From assembly GCA_009777135.1 (NCBI GenBank), contig WRMM01000009.1, positions 1 to 16,442 on the forward strand: a stretch of 16,442 nt of DNA, in the 5' to 3' direction. A program made the position numbers and the translations under genes. This stretch comes from Candidatus Fibrimonadales bacterium. Its GTDB lineage: Bacteria; Fibrobacterota; Fibrobacteria; Fibrobacterales; Fibrobacteraceae. Below the pieces are notes generated by a model. That model worked only from the letters and a program-made list of their open reading frames with translations. It was not told where the DNA came from and did no database searches. Shown here piece by piece: positions 1-7,277 of the stretch. The first letter of the stretch is position 1, and each line of letters starts with the position of its first letter.

Positions 1-198
1 CCAAGCGGTTATGCGGCTGGTTCTGTAGCCATAAACCTCGCTGAAAATATCAGAAAGTATATAGGTTATGGGAAAAACAAAAACCGCCGCAGGAACAATC
101 AAGGGACCAAGGCTTATAAGCTTAACGGCTACTATATTGCTGATAAGCATTGCTGTTACAAACAACACGCAGAGTTTTGTAAAAAGAGGGGAATTCAT
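1..198 (-). CDS. Queuosine precursor transporter, YhhQ/QueT family (DUF165), N-terminal part, cut by window edge
   Basis: The first 66 codons are visible on the minus strand from an ATG at 198; the rest lies outside the window. The translation has an early hydrophobic stretch with ISNIVAVKLI, then PAAVFVFPITYILSDIFSE followed by VYGYRTSR. This proline/aspartate/glutamate-containing signature is typical of the YhhQ (DUF165, VUT) family of inner-membrane proteins, which import 7-cyano- or 7-aminomethyl-7-deazaguanine for queuosine modification of tRNA. No Shine-Dalgarno precedes the ATG. A TATATT element lies 9 nt upstream, so the mRNA leader is probably very short. The gene diverges from the 427 gene across an inverted-repeat intergenic region. 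Family assignment is fairly sure; the exact substrate is inferred from the family. Confidence 0.85.
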   Translation of the reverse strand, partial: MNSPLFTKLCVLFVTAMLISNIVAVKLISLGPLIVPAAVFVFPITYILSDIFSEVYGYRTSRITAW

Positions 199-207
199 GT
201 AATGGGG

Positions 208-213
208 AATATA
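208..213 (-). promoter_or_regulatory. Putative -10 element of the queuosine-transporter gene
   Basis: Read on the minus strand the sequence is AATCAGCGTTTTACTATATT, followed by 9 nt and the ATG. The same AATCAGC-N4-ACTATATT arrangement precedes the genes starting at 8755 (-) and 13637 (+). There is no clear TTGACA-type -35. The short distance to the ATG implies a leader of only about 2-3 nt if transcription starts at the usual distance. Confidence 0.5.
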
Positions 214-236
214 GTAAAACGCTGATTTGCAGGTTT

Positions 237-385
237 GGGACAAGGGACATGGGACAAGCGATATGCAAATCTACGTTATTTGGGATATGATTTTTAAATA
301 AAATGGCTTTTTTAGCTGTTTTGTAAGAAATCATGTCCCATATCCCAGCCAATGCAGCTCTGCATGTCGCTTGTTCCATGCTCCA
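237..385. repeat. Imperfect inverted repeat of GGGACAAG-type units between divergent promoters
   Basis: The left arm (237-267) consists of near-repeats GGGACAAG, GGACATGG and GACAAGCGATATGCA. The right arm (361-384) reads TGCATGTCGCTTGTTCCATG and so on, which is the reverse complement of the left arm with a few mismatches. An inner pair also matches: TGGGATATG (281-289) and CATATCCCA (338-346). The AT-rich centre starts ATAAAATGGCTT. The element fills the gap between the divergent genes starting at 198 (-) and 427 (+); no gene is supported inside it. Its plan resembles the 8787-8900 element although the repeated units differ. Confidence 0.7.
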
Positions 386-411
386 GAACATTAAGTTTGA
401 GTAAATATTAC

Positions 412-417
412 TATATT
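412..417 (+). promoter_or_regulatory. Putative -10 element of the GT9-like gene
   Basis: GAGTAAATATTACTATATT ends at 417 and the ATG starts at 427, so 9 nt separate hexamer and start codon. The string matches the promoter of the 8755 gene (GAGTAAATCAGCAATTACTATATT) apart from a deletion of five bases. No Shine-Dalgarno lies between the hexamer and the start. Confidence 0.5.
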
Positions 418-426
418 CAAATCTAA

Positions 427-1503
427 ATGTCCTATTTGCCTTTTGCCAAGAAGCTTAGATGGTTCTTCATGCGTTTTCGGTCGGCGCGGGGGCTGAGGCG
501 TTGGTTTGAAAAAAAGAGCGGTGGCAGAAATGAAATATTTCAATATAAGGCGGATATTGCCAGCAGCAAAAGAGTAGTTATATTTTTGCCAGCGGAACAA
601 GATAAGCTTTTTGCCATTTTACCTTTTGCAATGGCACTTTCCCAGCAGCGGACGCAAAATGATTTTTTGGTTATAACAGACCAAGAAAACCGCTATATTT
701 TAAGAGCTTTGGGGCTTGAACGAGTTTCTCTCTTTTACAATAGCCAAACCATGCTTTACGGCGAAGCAGATTTTTTTGAAATGGAAAAAAGAGTGCAGGA
801 GCAAAAATGGGATTTATGCATATTTTTACATGAAAATGCCGAGCTGCCCTTCCTTTACCTTGCCAGAGTTACGCGTGCCTCTTACCGCATGGGAATAAAA
901 CAGGAATTTCCGTTTTTAAACATAGCTTTCCAAAACTCTTCAAATAGCGAAAATATTTATGCTAACAGAAATTTTCTTTACAAAACATTTTCCATAGATC
1001 CTAAAAAAGCTGAACAAGACAGCGTTCGCGTTACGCAAAAAAATGAAAAATCAGGCTTCAATTCAAAACTCTCCACCTCAAATACCCTGTTGCTCAACTT
1101 GGAACCGCCGATTTATGGAGAACCTTGGTCAGAGTTGGAAATTTCCATGATTTGCAAAGCGTTTCAGCCTGGATGGCGTTTAATAGCCATTGCGGCAACA
1201 GCCGAGCAGCTTGAGCTATATGCTAAAGTTATGGATGAACTGGAAATGCGGAGCAACCCTGTTCTTTTGCATTCAGAATCCATATTCAGCGTATTAAGGC
1301 AATATCCTGCCATAGTTACTTTCAATTCTTTGCATTCCCATCTTTTCTTAAATCTGAGCAACGTAAAGATTCTAATGCTTGAGCAAAGCGATGACTACGA
1401 AATTCCAAACAACCAAAGAATGATTAAGTTTAACAGACAAGGAAATTTTTATTCATTTGCAAAGCTAGCTACTGACTTTTTAAAGGAACCTAATGCAAAA
1501 TGA
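427..1503 (+). CDS. Glycosyltransferase family 9-like (heptosyltransferase-like) protein, tentative
   Basis: This is a 358-aa soluble protein with a basic N-terminus (about residues 7-35 rich in Arg/Lys) and two alpha/beta halves that suggest a GT-B fold. The first half has RVVIFLP near residue 49, then WDLCIFLHENAELPF and a YRMGI segment, positioned as in ADP-heptose:LPS heptosyltransferases. The second half starts at LLLNLEPP and ends with a VLLHSES...IVTFNSLHSHLFLNL segment, which resembles the late donor-binding part of GT9 proteins. The usual GT9 motif with Asp/Thr-Ser/Gly-His is degenerate, so activity and substrate are unknown. The stop overlaps the ispH start (ATGA, 1500-1503), so the two are likely co-transcribed and translationally coupled. 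Start chosen at 427 because it follows the promoter-like element and no upstream in-frame start is better. Confidence 0.45.
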   Translation: MSYLPFAKKLRWFFMRFRSARGLRRWFEKKSGGRNEIFQYKADIASSKRVVIFLPAEQDKLFAILPFAMALSQQRTQNDFLVITDQENRYILRALGLERVSLFYNSQTMLYGEADFFEMEKRVQEQKWDLCIFLHENAELPFLYLARVTRASYRMGIKQEFPFLNIAFQNSSNSENIYANRNFLYKTFSIDPKKAEQDSVRVTQKNEKSGFNSKLSTSNTLLLNLEPPIYGEPWSELEISMICKAFQPGWRLIAIAATAEQLELYAKVMDELEMRSNPVLLHSESIFSVLRQYPAIVTFNSLHSHLFLNLSNVKILMLEQSDDYEIPNNQRMIKFNRQGNFYSFAKLATDFLKEPNAK

Positions 1504-2444
1504 AATGTTTTTTGGCAAAACCAAGAGGCTTTTGCGCTGGCGTTGAGCGTGCTATTTTAATGGTTGAAAAAACCGTAGAGAAATTTGGCGCGCCTGTTTA
1601 TGTGCGCCACGAAATTGTGCATAACCGCTTTGTGGTGGATGGCCTGCGAAAAATCGGAGCCATATTTGTTGAAGAAACCAAGGAAGTGCCAGAAGAGTCT
1701 GTTGTGGTATTTTCTGCGCATGGCGTGAGCAAAAGCGTTTATGAAGAGGCAAAACAACGCCGCTTGAAAGTTATAGATGCAACCTGCCCTATTGTAAAAT
1801 CCGTTCATAGCAGCGCAATCAAGTATGCAAACTCAGGGTATTCGGTAATTTTGATAGGCCGCCAAGGACATGCAGAAATTGACGGCACTCTAGGGCAGCT
1901 TGCACCCGGGGCAATGTATCTGATAAGTTCCGCAGAAGAAGTTAAAAAATTGCCTGCCATGAAAAAGGTTGCATATCTTACGCAAACCACTCTCTCCACC
2001 GAAGAGACCTCAGATATAATAGCTGCATTAAAAAAAAGGTATCCAGACATACAAGGTCCCAAAACAGGAAATGTTTGCTATGCCACTGCCAACAGGCAAA
2101 GCGCAGTCCGTTCAATATGCAAAAATGTGGATTTGCTTCTTGTGGTTGGCTCTCGCAATTCAAGCAATTCAAACCGTTTGAGGGAGCTTGGCGAGGAACA
2201 GGGGGTTAAGAGTTTTTTAATAGATTCCGTGGAAGATTTAAGCAAAGATATGTTTGCTGGCGTAAATTCCGTGGGAATATCAAGCGGAGCAAGCGCGCCG
2301 GAGCATTTGGTTCTTGAGATTATAGAATGGCTAAAAGAGCATTTTAATCTCGGAGAAATTATAGAAGAGCAAATTATCCAAGAAGTTACAAAGTTCCCCT
2401 TGCCTGCGGAGTTGGAGAGAGTAAACGAAGCTGTGGTTCGCTGA
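1500..2444 (+). CDS. ispH: 4-hydroxy-3-methylbut-2-enyl diphosphate reductase
   Basis: IspH (LytB) is the last enzyme of the MEP isoprenoid pathway; it reduces HMBPP to IPP and DMAPP with a [4Fe-4S] cluster in the cytoplasm. At 314 aa it has the normal bacterial length. The three cluster cysteines are at the expected places: C12 (PRGFCAGV), C96 (DATCPIV) and C193 (NVCYAT). Substrate-site residues H41 (EIVHN), H74 (SAHGVS), H124 and E126 (RQGHAE), T167 (TLSTEET), the SSNSNR stretch near 221-226 and S265 (GASAP) are all present, so the enzyme should be active. It is translated from an ATG overlapping the preceding stop by 4 bp. The C-terminal ~25 residues are a charged tail of no recognised function. 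An imperfect inverted repeat follows the stop (GCTAAG 2446-2451 and CTTAGC 2478-2483), but it has no T-tract. Confidence 0.97.
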   Translation: MKCFLAKPRGFCAGVERAILMVEKTVEKFGAPVYVRHEIVHNRFVVDGLRKIGAIFVEETKEVPEESVVVFSAHGVSKSVYEEAKQRRLKVIDATCPIVKSVHSSAIKYANSGYSVILIGRQGHAEIDGTLGQLAPGAMYLISSAEEVKKLPAMKKVAYLTQTTLSTEETSDIIAALKKRYPDIQGPKTGNVCYATANRQSAVRSICKNVDLLLVVGSRNSSNSNRLRELGEEQGVKSFLIDSVEDLSKDMFAGVNSVGISSGASAPEHLVLEIIEWLKEHFNLGEIIEEQIIQEVTKFPLPAELERVNEAVVR

Positions 2445-2497
2445 GGCTAAGCGGGTATTTTCTAAATTACTCCCTGACTTAGCAAATGGAGTAAAAT

Positions 2498-3454
2498 ATG
2501 TTTCGTGAATCAATAAAGGTTCTAGACTGCTCAATCCGCGATGGCGGATTGCTCAACAAGCACAAATTCTCGTTCGAATTGGTGCAAAAGGTTTATAGAG
2601 GGCTTGCCGAGGCTGGCGTTGACTATATGGAAGCTGGGTATAAAAATTGCGATACAATGTTTAGCAGGGACGAGTTTGGTCCTTGGAAGTTTTGTGATGA
2701 TGATTTGCTTTGGAAAATGAAAGAGGGCGTTGAAAACGGCCCCAAAGTTTCCGTTTTGGCAGATATTGGCAGAGCAAACATGAGCAAAATAAAGCCCAAA
2801 TCAGAGTCGCCCTACGATATGGTGCGCGTGGCTTGCTATGCCCGCGAAATTGACAAGTGCATAGCCATGGTCAATGAGTTTCATGAGCTTGGCTATGAAA
2901 CAACCGTAAACATTATGGCTGCAAGCCGCGACAGCGGGCACGAGCTAGACGAGGCTCTAGACCAAACCGAAAAAGAATCCAAAGCAGACGTGGTTTACTT
3001 GGTTGACAGTTTTGGCTACTTCTACCAGGAACACATTGACAAGCTGGCAAAACGCTACAAAAGATGGATAAAAACCAAAAAACTTGGTTTCCACGGGCAC
3101 AACAACCAGCAACTCGCCTTTTCAAACACAATCCAGGCGATTATAAACAACGTGGATTACCTTGACTGCACAATTTACGGCATTGGGCGTGGCGCAGGCA
3201 ACTGCCCCACAGAATTGCTGCTCGGCTTCCTCAAAAATCCAAAATTTGATATTCGCCCAGTTCTAGACTTGGTATCAAACGATTTTATACCAATGCAAAA
3301 AGAACAGAACTTGGAATGGGGCTACATAATTCCGCAAATGATAAGCGGTATTTTCAATGCTCACCCCGAAGATGCCATAAAATTCCGCAAAGGCGAAGAC
3401 AGGGAAAATTACCGCGCATTCTGGATGCAGGTAAGCGGTTCCTGCACCGACTAG
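2498..3454 (+). CDS. HMGL-like (DRE-TIM metallolyase) aldolase-domain protein
   Basis: The 318-aa protein is a TIM-barrel enzyme of the HMG-CoA lyase / isopropylmalate synthase / 4-hydroxy-2-oxovalerate aldolase superfamily. It starts with VLDCSIRDGG (catalytic/metal Asp at D15), has DSFGYFY (170-176), the metal-binding HGH pair (H199, H201) followed by NNQQLAFSN, and the GIGRGAGN turn (228-235). Together these indicate a divalent-metal C-C lyase or Claisen-type enzyme. The substrate cannot be read from the sequence; related proteins are usually annotated only as aldolase catalytic domain-containing. No regulatory (LeuA dimer) or DmpG communication domain follows, so it is a single-domain form. 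A good Shine-Dalgarno (GGAG, 6-nt spacing) precedes the ATG. It ends 3 bp before the stop of the convergent activator gene. Confidence 0.82.
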   Translation: MFRESIKVLDCSIRDGGLLNKHKFSFELVQKVYRGLAEAGVDYMEAGYKNCDTMFSRDEFGPWKFCDDDLLWKMKEGVENGPKVSVLADIGRANMSKIKPKSESPYDMVRVACYAREIDKCIAMVNEFHELGYETTVNIMAASRDSGHELDEALDQTEKESKADVVYLVDSFGYFYQEHIDKLAKRYKRWIKTKKLGFHGHNNQQLAFSNTIQAIINNVDYLDCTIYGIGRGAGNCPTELLLGFLKNPKFDIRPVLDLVSNDFIPMQKEQNLEWGYIIPQMISGIFNAHPEDAIKFRKGEDRENYRAFWMQVSGSCTD

Positions 3455-3457
3455 CAA

Positions 3458-4828
3458 CTACGCATCTATCTTGTATTCCTCCAGCTTGCGCCACAATGTG
3501 GTGCGGCTTATCCCTAACCGCTCTGCGGTTAGGGATATATTTTTATGCTTTTCAAACATTTTTATTATGTGGCGCCGTTCCAGCTCCGCTAAAGAAATAT
3601 CTTCCGACTCTTCAATTCTTGGGATTTCGGCTTGCTGTTTTGCATCTGTAAGCAAGTAGCGAGCTTCGGGCACAGAATAGCTTGGGTGCAAGGCTTCTGG
3701 CAAATCTTCCAAAGCAATTTCATCGTTTTCTGCCATCACCATTGCGTGTTCTATAATGTTTTCCAATTCCCTTATATTGCCAGGGTAATCGTAGGTTTTA
3801 AGAGCTATTTGAGCGGGCAGGCTTATGCTCCTTATTATTTTGCCGGTTTTGCTCTGGTTTTTTATCACAAAATGCTTTATCAAGTTGCTTATAACGGAAC
3901 GCCTCTCGCGCAGCGGAGGCAGTTCTATGTAAAACGTGTTTAGGCGGTAATACAAGTCTTCTCTAAAGGTTCCTTTTTTTACCGCTTCCAAAACATTGCG
4001 GTTGGTAGCGGCTATAATGCGAACATCAAGAGTTTTGTTCTCGGTTTCGCCAACTCTGCGAATTTCCCTATTCTGCAAAAATCTCAGCAGCTTAACTTGA
4101 GCCGCCTGCGAAAGCTCGGCAACTTCGTCCAGAAAAATAGTGCCGCCATCTGCATCTTCAAACAAGCCTTTTTTGTCAATTGCTCCAGTAAAGGCTCCCT
4201 TGCGAGAACCAAACAATTCGCTCTCAACAATGTTTTCTGGGATGGCTCCGCAGTTCACGGCTAAAAATGGCTCGTCTGTTCTTTTGCTCAAGCGATGCAG
4301 CAGGTTAGCGACAAATTCCTTTCCCGTGCCAGATTCTCCTGTTATTAAAATCGTGCTTGCAGTCGGGGCTATTTTATAAATCGTTTTTAAAATTTTCCGC
4401 ATTTCGGGAGAGTCGCCAAACAATTCTTCAAGAACTTGGCTCTCCATGAGTTGATAATTTTTTTTGTTGCTCCGTTTTTGCAGGGCTTTTCTGACAATGT
4501 TTTCAAGGCGAGACAGCGCAACAGGCTTTAGCAAATACTTGCTTGCGCCCCTTACCAACGAAGCCTCTGCTGCAGGCAAATTCTTTTGCTCGCATAAAAC
4601 AAAAATTTCAATATCCGGATTGCAGTCTTTTAAATAAGAAACCGTGTCTAGCTCTGCTGCCCATAAAAAATTCGCATTCAAAAACGCAACCGATACTTTG
4701 CCGCTTGCCGCTACGGAAATCATATCAGCGGTATTTGTTACGGCAGATACCGGTATTTCCGTTATAGACCAGGATTCTAAAATTTCATTTACAAATTTTT
4801 TATCTGGATCTGCAAGCAGAACTATCAC
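3458..4828 (-). CDS. NtrC-family sigma54-dependent transcriptional activator with degenerate receiver domain
   Basis: The 456-aa protein has three parts. Residues 1-120 are a receiver domain. Residues ~135-370 are an AAA+ sigma54-interaction domain with Walker A GESGTGKE (164-171), the sigma54-contacting GAFTGA loop (211-216), Walker B IFLDE (231-235) and FREDLYYRL (288-296). A C-terminal Fis-type helix-turn-helix includes AERLGISRTTLWRKLEEY. The ATPase should be able to remodel sigma54 polymerase. The receiver keeps the acid pair (D7, D9) and the conserved lysine (K101 in LLKPV), but the phospho-acceptor position reads FLNAN, giving Asn51 instead of Asp. It starts with GTG at 4828, supported by AAAGGA about 9 nt upstream. 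It is the last gene of a five-gene operon and no histidine kinase is nearby. Confidence 0.93.
   Translation of the reverse strand: MIVLLADPDKKFVNEILESWSITEIPVSAVTNTADMISVAASGKVSVAFLNANFLWAAELDTVSYLKDCNPDIEIFVLCEQKNLPAAEASLVRGASKYLLKPVALSRLENIVRKALQKRSNKKNYQLMESQVLEELFGDSPEMRKILKTIYKIAPTASTILITGESGTGKEFVANLLHRLSKRTDEPFLAVNCGAIPENIVESELFGSRKGAFTGAIDKKGLFEDADGGTIFLDEVAELSQAAQVKLLRFLQNREIRRVGETENKTLDVRIIAATNRNVLEAVKKGTFREDLYYRLNTFYIELPPLRERRSVISNLIKHFVIKNQSKTGKIIRSISLPAQIALKTYDYPGNIRELENIIEHAMVMAENDEIALEDLPEALHPSYSVPEARYLLTDAKQQAEIPRIEESEDISLAELERRHIIKMFEKHKNISLTAERLGISRTTLWRKLEEYKIDA
3510..3545 (+). terminator. Perfect 12-bp hairpin plus T-rich tail, likely terminator of the aldolase gene, inside the convergent coding sequence
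   Basis: ATCCCTAACCGC (3510-3521), a three-base loop TCT and GCGGTTAGGGAT (3525-3536) form a perfect stem, followed by ATATTTTTAT. It lies about 55 nt after the plus-strand stop at 3454, where a terminator is expected, but it is also part of the HTH-coding region of the minus-strand sigma54 activator. On the minus strand the stem is followed by AAGCC, not T residues, so it should act only in the plus direction. Confidence 0.6.
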
Positions 4829-4840
4829 TTTAAAATTCCT

Positions 4841-5422
4841 TTAGTTTTTTTCGTGCTTGAGGGTTGCGGTTGCTATCTCAATGCACTGCTGTAAAATTCT
4901 TTCGTTGAAATCTTTTTTTGCCAAATCCATATAGGATTCCGAGTCGCCGTCTTTATACATAAAATGCAAAATTTCTTCTTTTATGGTCATGAGCGTTTGC
5001 CCGCTTCTGCGGTATTTTACGGCATCTCCTATCAATTCAAGCTGGGGCACGCGGCTTATCAGATTGCGCACAAATTCTTTTTTGCTGTAATAGCCTCTCA
5101 AATTCAGTTTTGCTAAAATATCATAAGCCTTGTGCTCCACTCTGCGCAGCACAAAAAGGGCATATTTTAGATTTTCTTCGCTGTATTCATATATTTCTTT
5201 TGTCACATAAAAGAATTGAGTGGTGGCGTCGTCAAAAATCAAATCTGAGCGAAGTATAAAAGTATCATCATTGAGTTCAAGCAGGTAAATTTTCTTTTTA
5301 TCTTCTGGTTCGTGCATTTCGCTGGAATAAAACAAGTTGCGGGCCTCGGATTCTCTCAAAAGACCAAGCCTCTGCGACGCAATGCCAACCATCAACCTTG
5401 TTTCAAACTCGCTTTTTTTCAT
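4841..5422 (-). CDS. Hypothetical protein, 193 aa, unknown family
   Basis: I do not recognise this protein. It is soluble, without signal peptide or membrane helix, rich in charged residues and probably mainly alpha-helical. A more beta-like part lies near residues 40-75 (IYLLELNDDTFILRSDLIFD). Cysteine is almost absent and no catalytic motif stands out. It lies 12 bp upstream of the sigma54 activator gene and 19 bp after the TPR gene, all on the minus strand, so co-expression is likely. A role as partner or regulator of the activator is possible but only inferred from position. The ATG directly follows a 16-bp perfect palindrome and there is no clear Shine-Dalgarno. Confidence 0.8.
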   Translation of the reverse strand: MKKSEFETRLMVGIASQRLGLLRESEARNLFYSSEMHEPEDKKKIYLLELNDDTFILRSDLIFDDATTQFFYVTKEIYEYSEENLKYALFVLRRVEHKAYDILAKLNLRGYYSKKEFVRNLISRVPQLELIGDAVKYRRSGQTLMTIKEEILHFMYKDGDSESYMDLAKKDFNERILQQCIEIATATLKHEKN

Positions 5423-5423
5423 A

Positions 5424-5439
5424 TCTAAATTAATTTAGA
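5424..5439. promoter_or_regulatory. 16-bp perfect palindrome just upstream of the 193-aa gene
   Basis: TCTAAATTAATTTAGA is its own reverse complement and fills almost all of the 19-bp gap between the TPR stop (5442) and the next ATG (5422). It could be an operator, an internal promoter element or a short RNA hairpin affecting start access. Being purely AT-rich, it may also be chance. Confidence 0.3.
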
Positions 5440-5441
5440 AA

Positions 5442-6869
5442 TTACATTTCCCTTCTTACCCTATCAGCGTAAGAATCGCCGCCTAGAGCCAAGTAGCGGC
5501 TAAAGGATCTGTTTGCCTGCGCGCTTGCTTTGAAATACTTTTGCAAAACCCCGATGTTTTTCCAGAAAAACGGGTCCCTGTCATCAATTTTTATCGCCGC
5601 GTCCATAGTTCTTAAAGCTTTTTCGTAATTTGCTTCCCTCATATATATTATGGCAAGCATTTTTCTTGAAGAAATAATATTTGCATTTAATTGAATTGCT
5701 TTTATAAAGCAGTCTTCCGCCAGTTTTATTTCTCCTATAGACATATAAAGCATACCCAGCTGCTCTTGCAATAGAGGGTCGTTTCTCAATTGAGGATTGC
5801 TGGCTATTTGAGAACGCCTTTTTTCATATTCTTCTAAAGGCAAAGGCGGCGGCATTAGTTTTTCCCAAGTAGGATTAAAATCGCCAATCATTTCTTTTGT
5901 CAAATCTGTGCGGAGAATATGAGAATCCATATCCGTGAAAGATTCTTTTTGGTTAAAAAAAGCAAAGAGAAAACTGGCGGCTCTTTCGGCGTCCTTTGTA
6001 TAGTAGAGGTTTAAAATTGCTAAATTTTTCAGAGCAGCCGCATTGTTTTGATCTATTTTCAACGCATTGTAAAATGCCTGCTCTGCCTGGGTTGCTCGCT
6101 CTTCATTTACAAGCACCGAACCAAGCTGGTTCCAGTTGTCTGGGTCTTGCGAATCAATGGAAACGGCTCTGCGAGCGGCGGTTTCTGCTTCCGGAAAGGC
6201 TCTTCTCATTTGCTCTGCAATAGAAATCCATCTTGGAATGCTGCCATCTCTAGGGTTAAGAGACTCCGCTTTGCGAAAAAATTCCAAAGCGGAATCCAGT
6301 TCCGGGAGCGCGCCTGCTTCTCCATAGCTTTTCCAGTTTTCTTCATCCATTCTTTTGCGACCGGCGCCTATATAAAATCTACCTTTCAAAATCAAAAGCT
6401 CTGTATCGTTTGGTTTTTGATTAAGCTGTTTTTGTATGCTTCGCCTTGCTTCATTAATATTGCCTTTTTGCAATTGCCTGTCTGCTTTTACAGGACTTGG
6501 CTTAAATTGCTCCACAATCCATTCGCGCTGCAAACCTGCAAAAAGCACTAAAGCTATTGAGCAAAGCACAATAAAAGCTATGCAGCCCAAGGGCAATCCT
6601 TTTGGCGGAGGCGTTCTTATATCTCTTGGCGGTTTTGCAGGCGGAGTTTCCAGTGGCGGATCCACCTTTACGCCAGCGCCCATGCTGCTGAACATATCTG
6701 CCATTAGCATCGCTTCTTTTTCTGGCAAATTTTTAGCCAAAGTCAGGGGCAAATTTTTAGCTTGCTCAACTGCGCCCTTTGTATCAACGCCTAAAATATT
6801 GGATATTGCGCCGACTACTGCCTTTAAATCAGATTTCGTGCTCAGTGATTCTAAAATAACGGAGTGCAT
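5442..6869 (-). CDS. Membrane-anchored TPR protein with N-terminal ribosomal L7/L12 C-terminal-like domain
   Basis: The 475-aa protein has an unusual order of parts. Residues 1-70 align by eye with the C-terminal domain of ribosomal protein bL12: VIL at the start, a helix, a GV(D)TKGAVEQAKNLP segment matching GLKEAKDLVESAP, and a closing GAGVKV matching GAEVEV. A proline-rich linker (71-93) follows, then one membrane helix (about 94-113, CIAFIVLCSIALVLFAG), then several TPR motifs from about 128 to the end (for example around 165-190, 245-295 and 360-445). The L12-like part should be cytoplasmic and the TPR part periplasmic, by topology inference. It follows the lipoprotein gene by 15 bp, with AGGGA just before the ATG. 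A scaffold role within this operon is likely; no enzymatic function is seen. Confidence 0.85.
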   Translation of the reverse strand: MHSVILESLSTKSDLKAVVGAISNILGVDTKGAVEQAKNLPLTLAKNLPEKEAMLMADMFSSMGAGVKVDPPLETPPAKPPRDIRTPPPKGLPLGCIAFIVLCSIALVLFAGLQREWIVEQFKPSPVKADRQLQKGNINEARRSIQKQLNQKPNDTELLILKGRFYIGAGRKRMDEENWKSYGEAGALPELDSALEFFRKAESLNPRDGSIPRWISIAEQMRRAFPEAETAARRAVSIDSQDPDNWNQLGSVLVNEERATQAEQAFYNALKIDQNNAAALKNLAILNLYYTKDAERAASFLFAFFNQKESFTDMDSHILRTDLTKEMIGDFNPTWEKLMPPPLPLEEYEKRRSQIASNPQLRNDPLLQEQLGMLYMSIGEIKLAEDCFIKAIQLNANIISSRKMLAIIYMREANYEKALRTMDAAIKIDDRDPFFWKNIGVLQKYFKASAQANRSFSRYLALGGDSYADRVRREM

Positions 6870-6884
6870 TTTCCCTGCTTCTGC

Positions 6885-7277
6885 TTAATTTTCCGAGCGT
6901 TTTAATTCTCTTATATTTGCCATTGGAATACTAAATTTTCCACCCGCATTTTTTGCCTTCATAATGCCCTCCACGCAAATAAAGCCCTGAGTAGGCACGG
7001 AAAGGGTATCTTCCAGAGCAAGCGTTGCCGGGTAAAATACCTTGCCGTCAAAAATTCTTGGTTCCGCATCTGGAACAGACAGAGAAACTATATCTTTTAT
7101 GGCAAGCTCTCTTACCGCATTGCCCGCTCTATATTCTAAATTGCCTTTTGGCTCCAGCTCAGGTTTTTCAATAATAAACGTGTTTCCGCTTCTGTCCGTT
7201 AAATTATATACAGAAGAACATCCCAGAAACATAAATATGGTTATTAAAGCAATATAACGAAACATCATTACCCGCAT
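6885..7277 (-). CDS. Small putative lipoprotein, 130 aa
   Basis: The N-terminus is a signal peptide with a lipobox-like end (FMFLGC, Cys20) followed by SSVYNL, so the product should be lipidated and exported. The mature ~110 residues look beta-rich, with a possible repeated IEKPELEP/IFDGKVFYP style, and match no family I know. The chosen ATG overlaps the end of the diguanylate cyclase gene by 10 bp and has AGGGAG about 9 nt upstream. ATGs at 7268 (forming TAATG with the previous stop) and 7265 are alternatives that would shorten the basic end of the signal peptide. Its place between the cyclase and the TPR gene suggests an envelope component of the same pathway. Confidence 0.78.
   Translation of the reverse strand: MRVMMFRYIALITIFMFLGCSSVYNLTDRSGNTFIIEKPELEPKGNLEYRAGNAVRELAIKDIVSLSVPDAEPRIFDGKVFYPATLALEDTLSVPTQGFICVEGIMKAKNAGGKFSIPMANIRELKRSEN

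Noticed and set aside
122..391. Minus-strand 89-aa open frame across the divergent intergenic region.
   Set aside because: It runs through the inverted repeat and into the transporter gene in another frame; no family features.
2446..2483. Inverted repeat GCTAAG / CTTAGC after ispH as terminator or attenuator.
   Set aside because: Short stem, 26-nt loop and no T-run; a leader function for the next gene cannot be supported.
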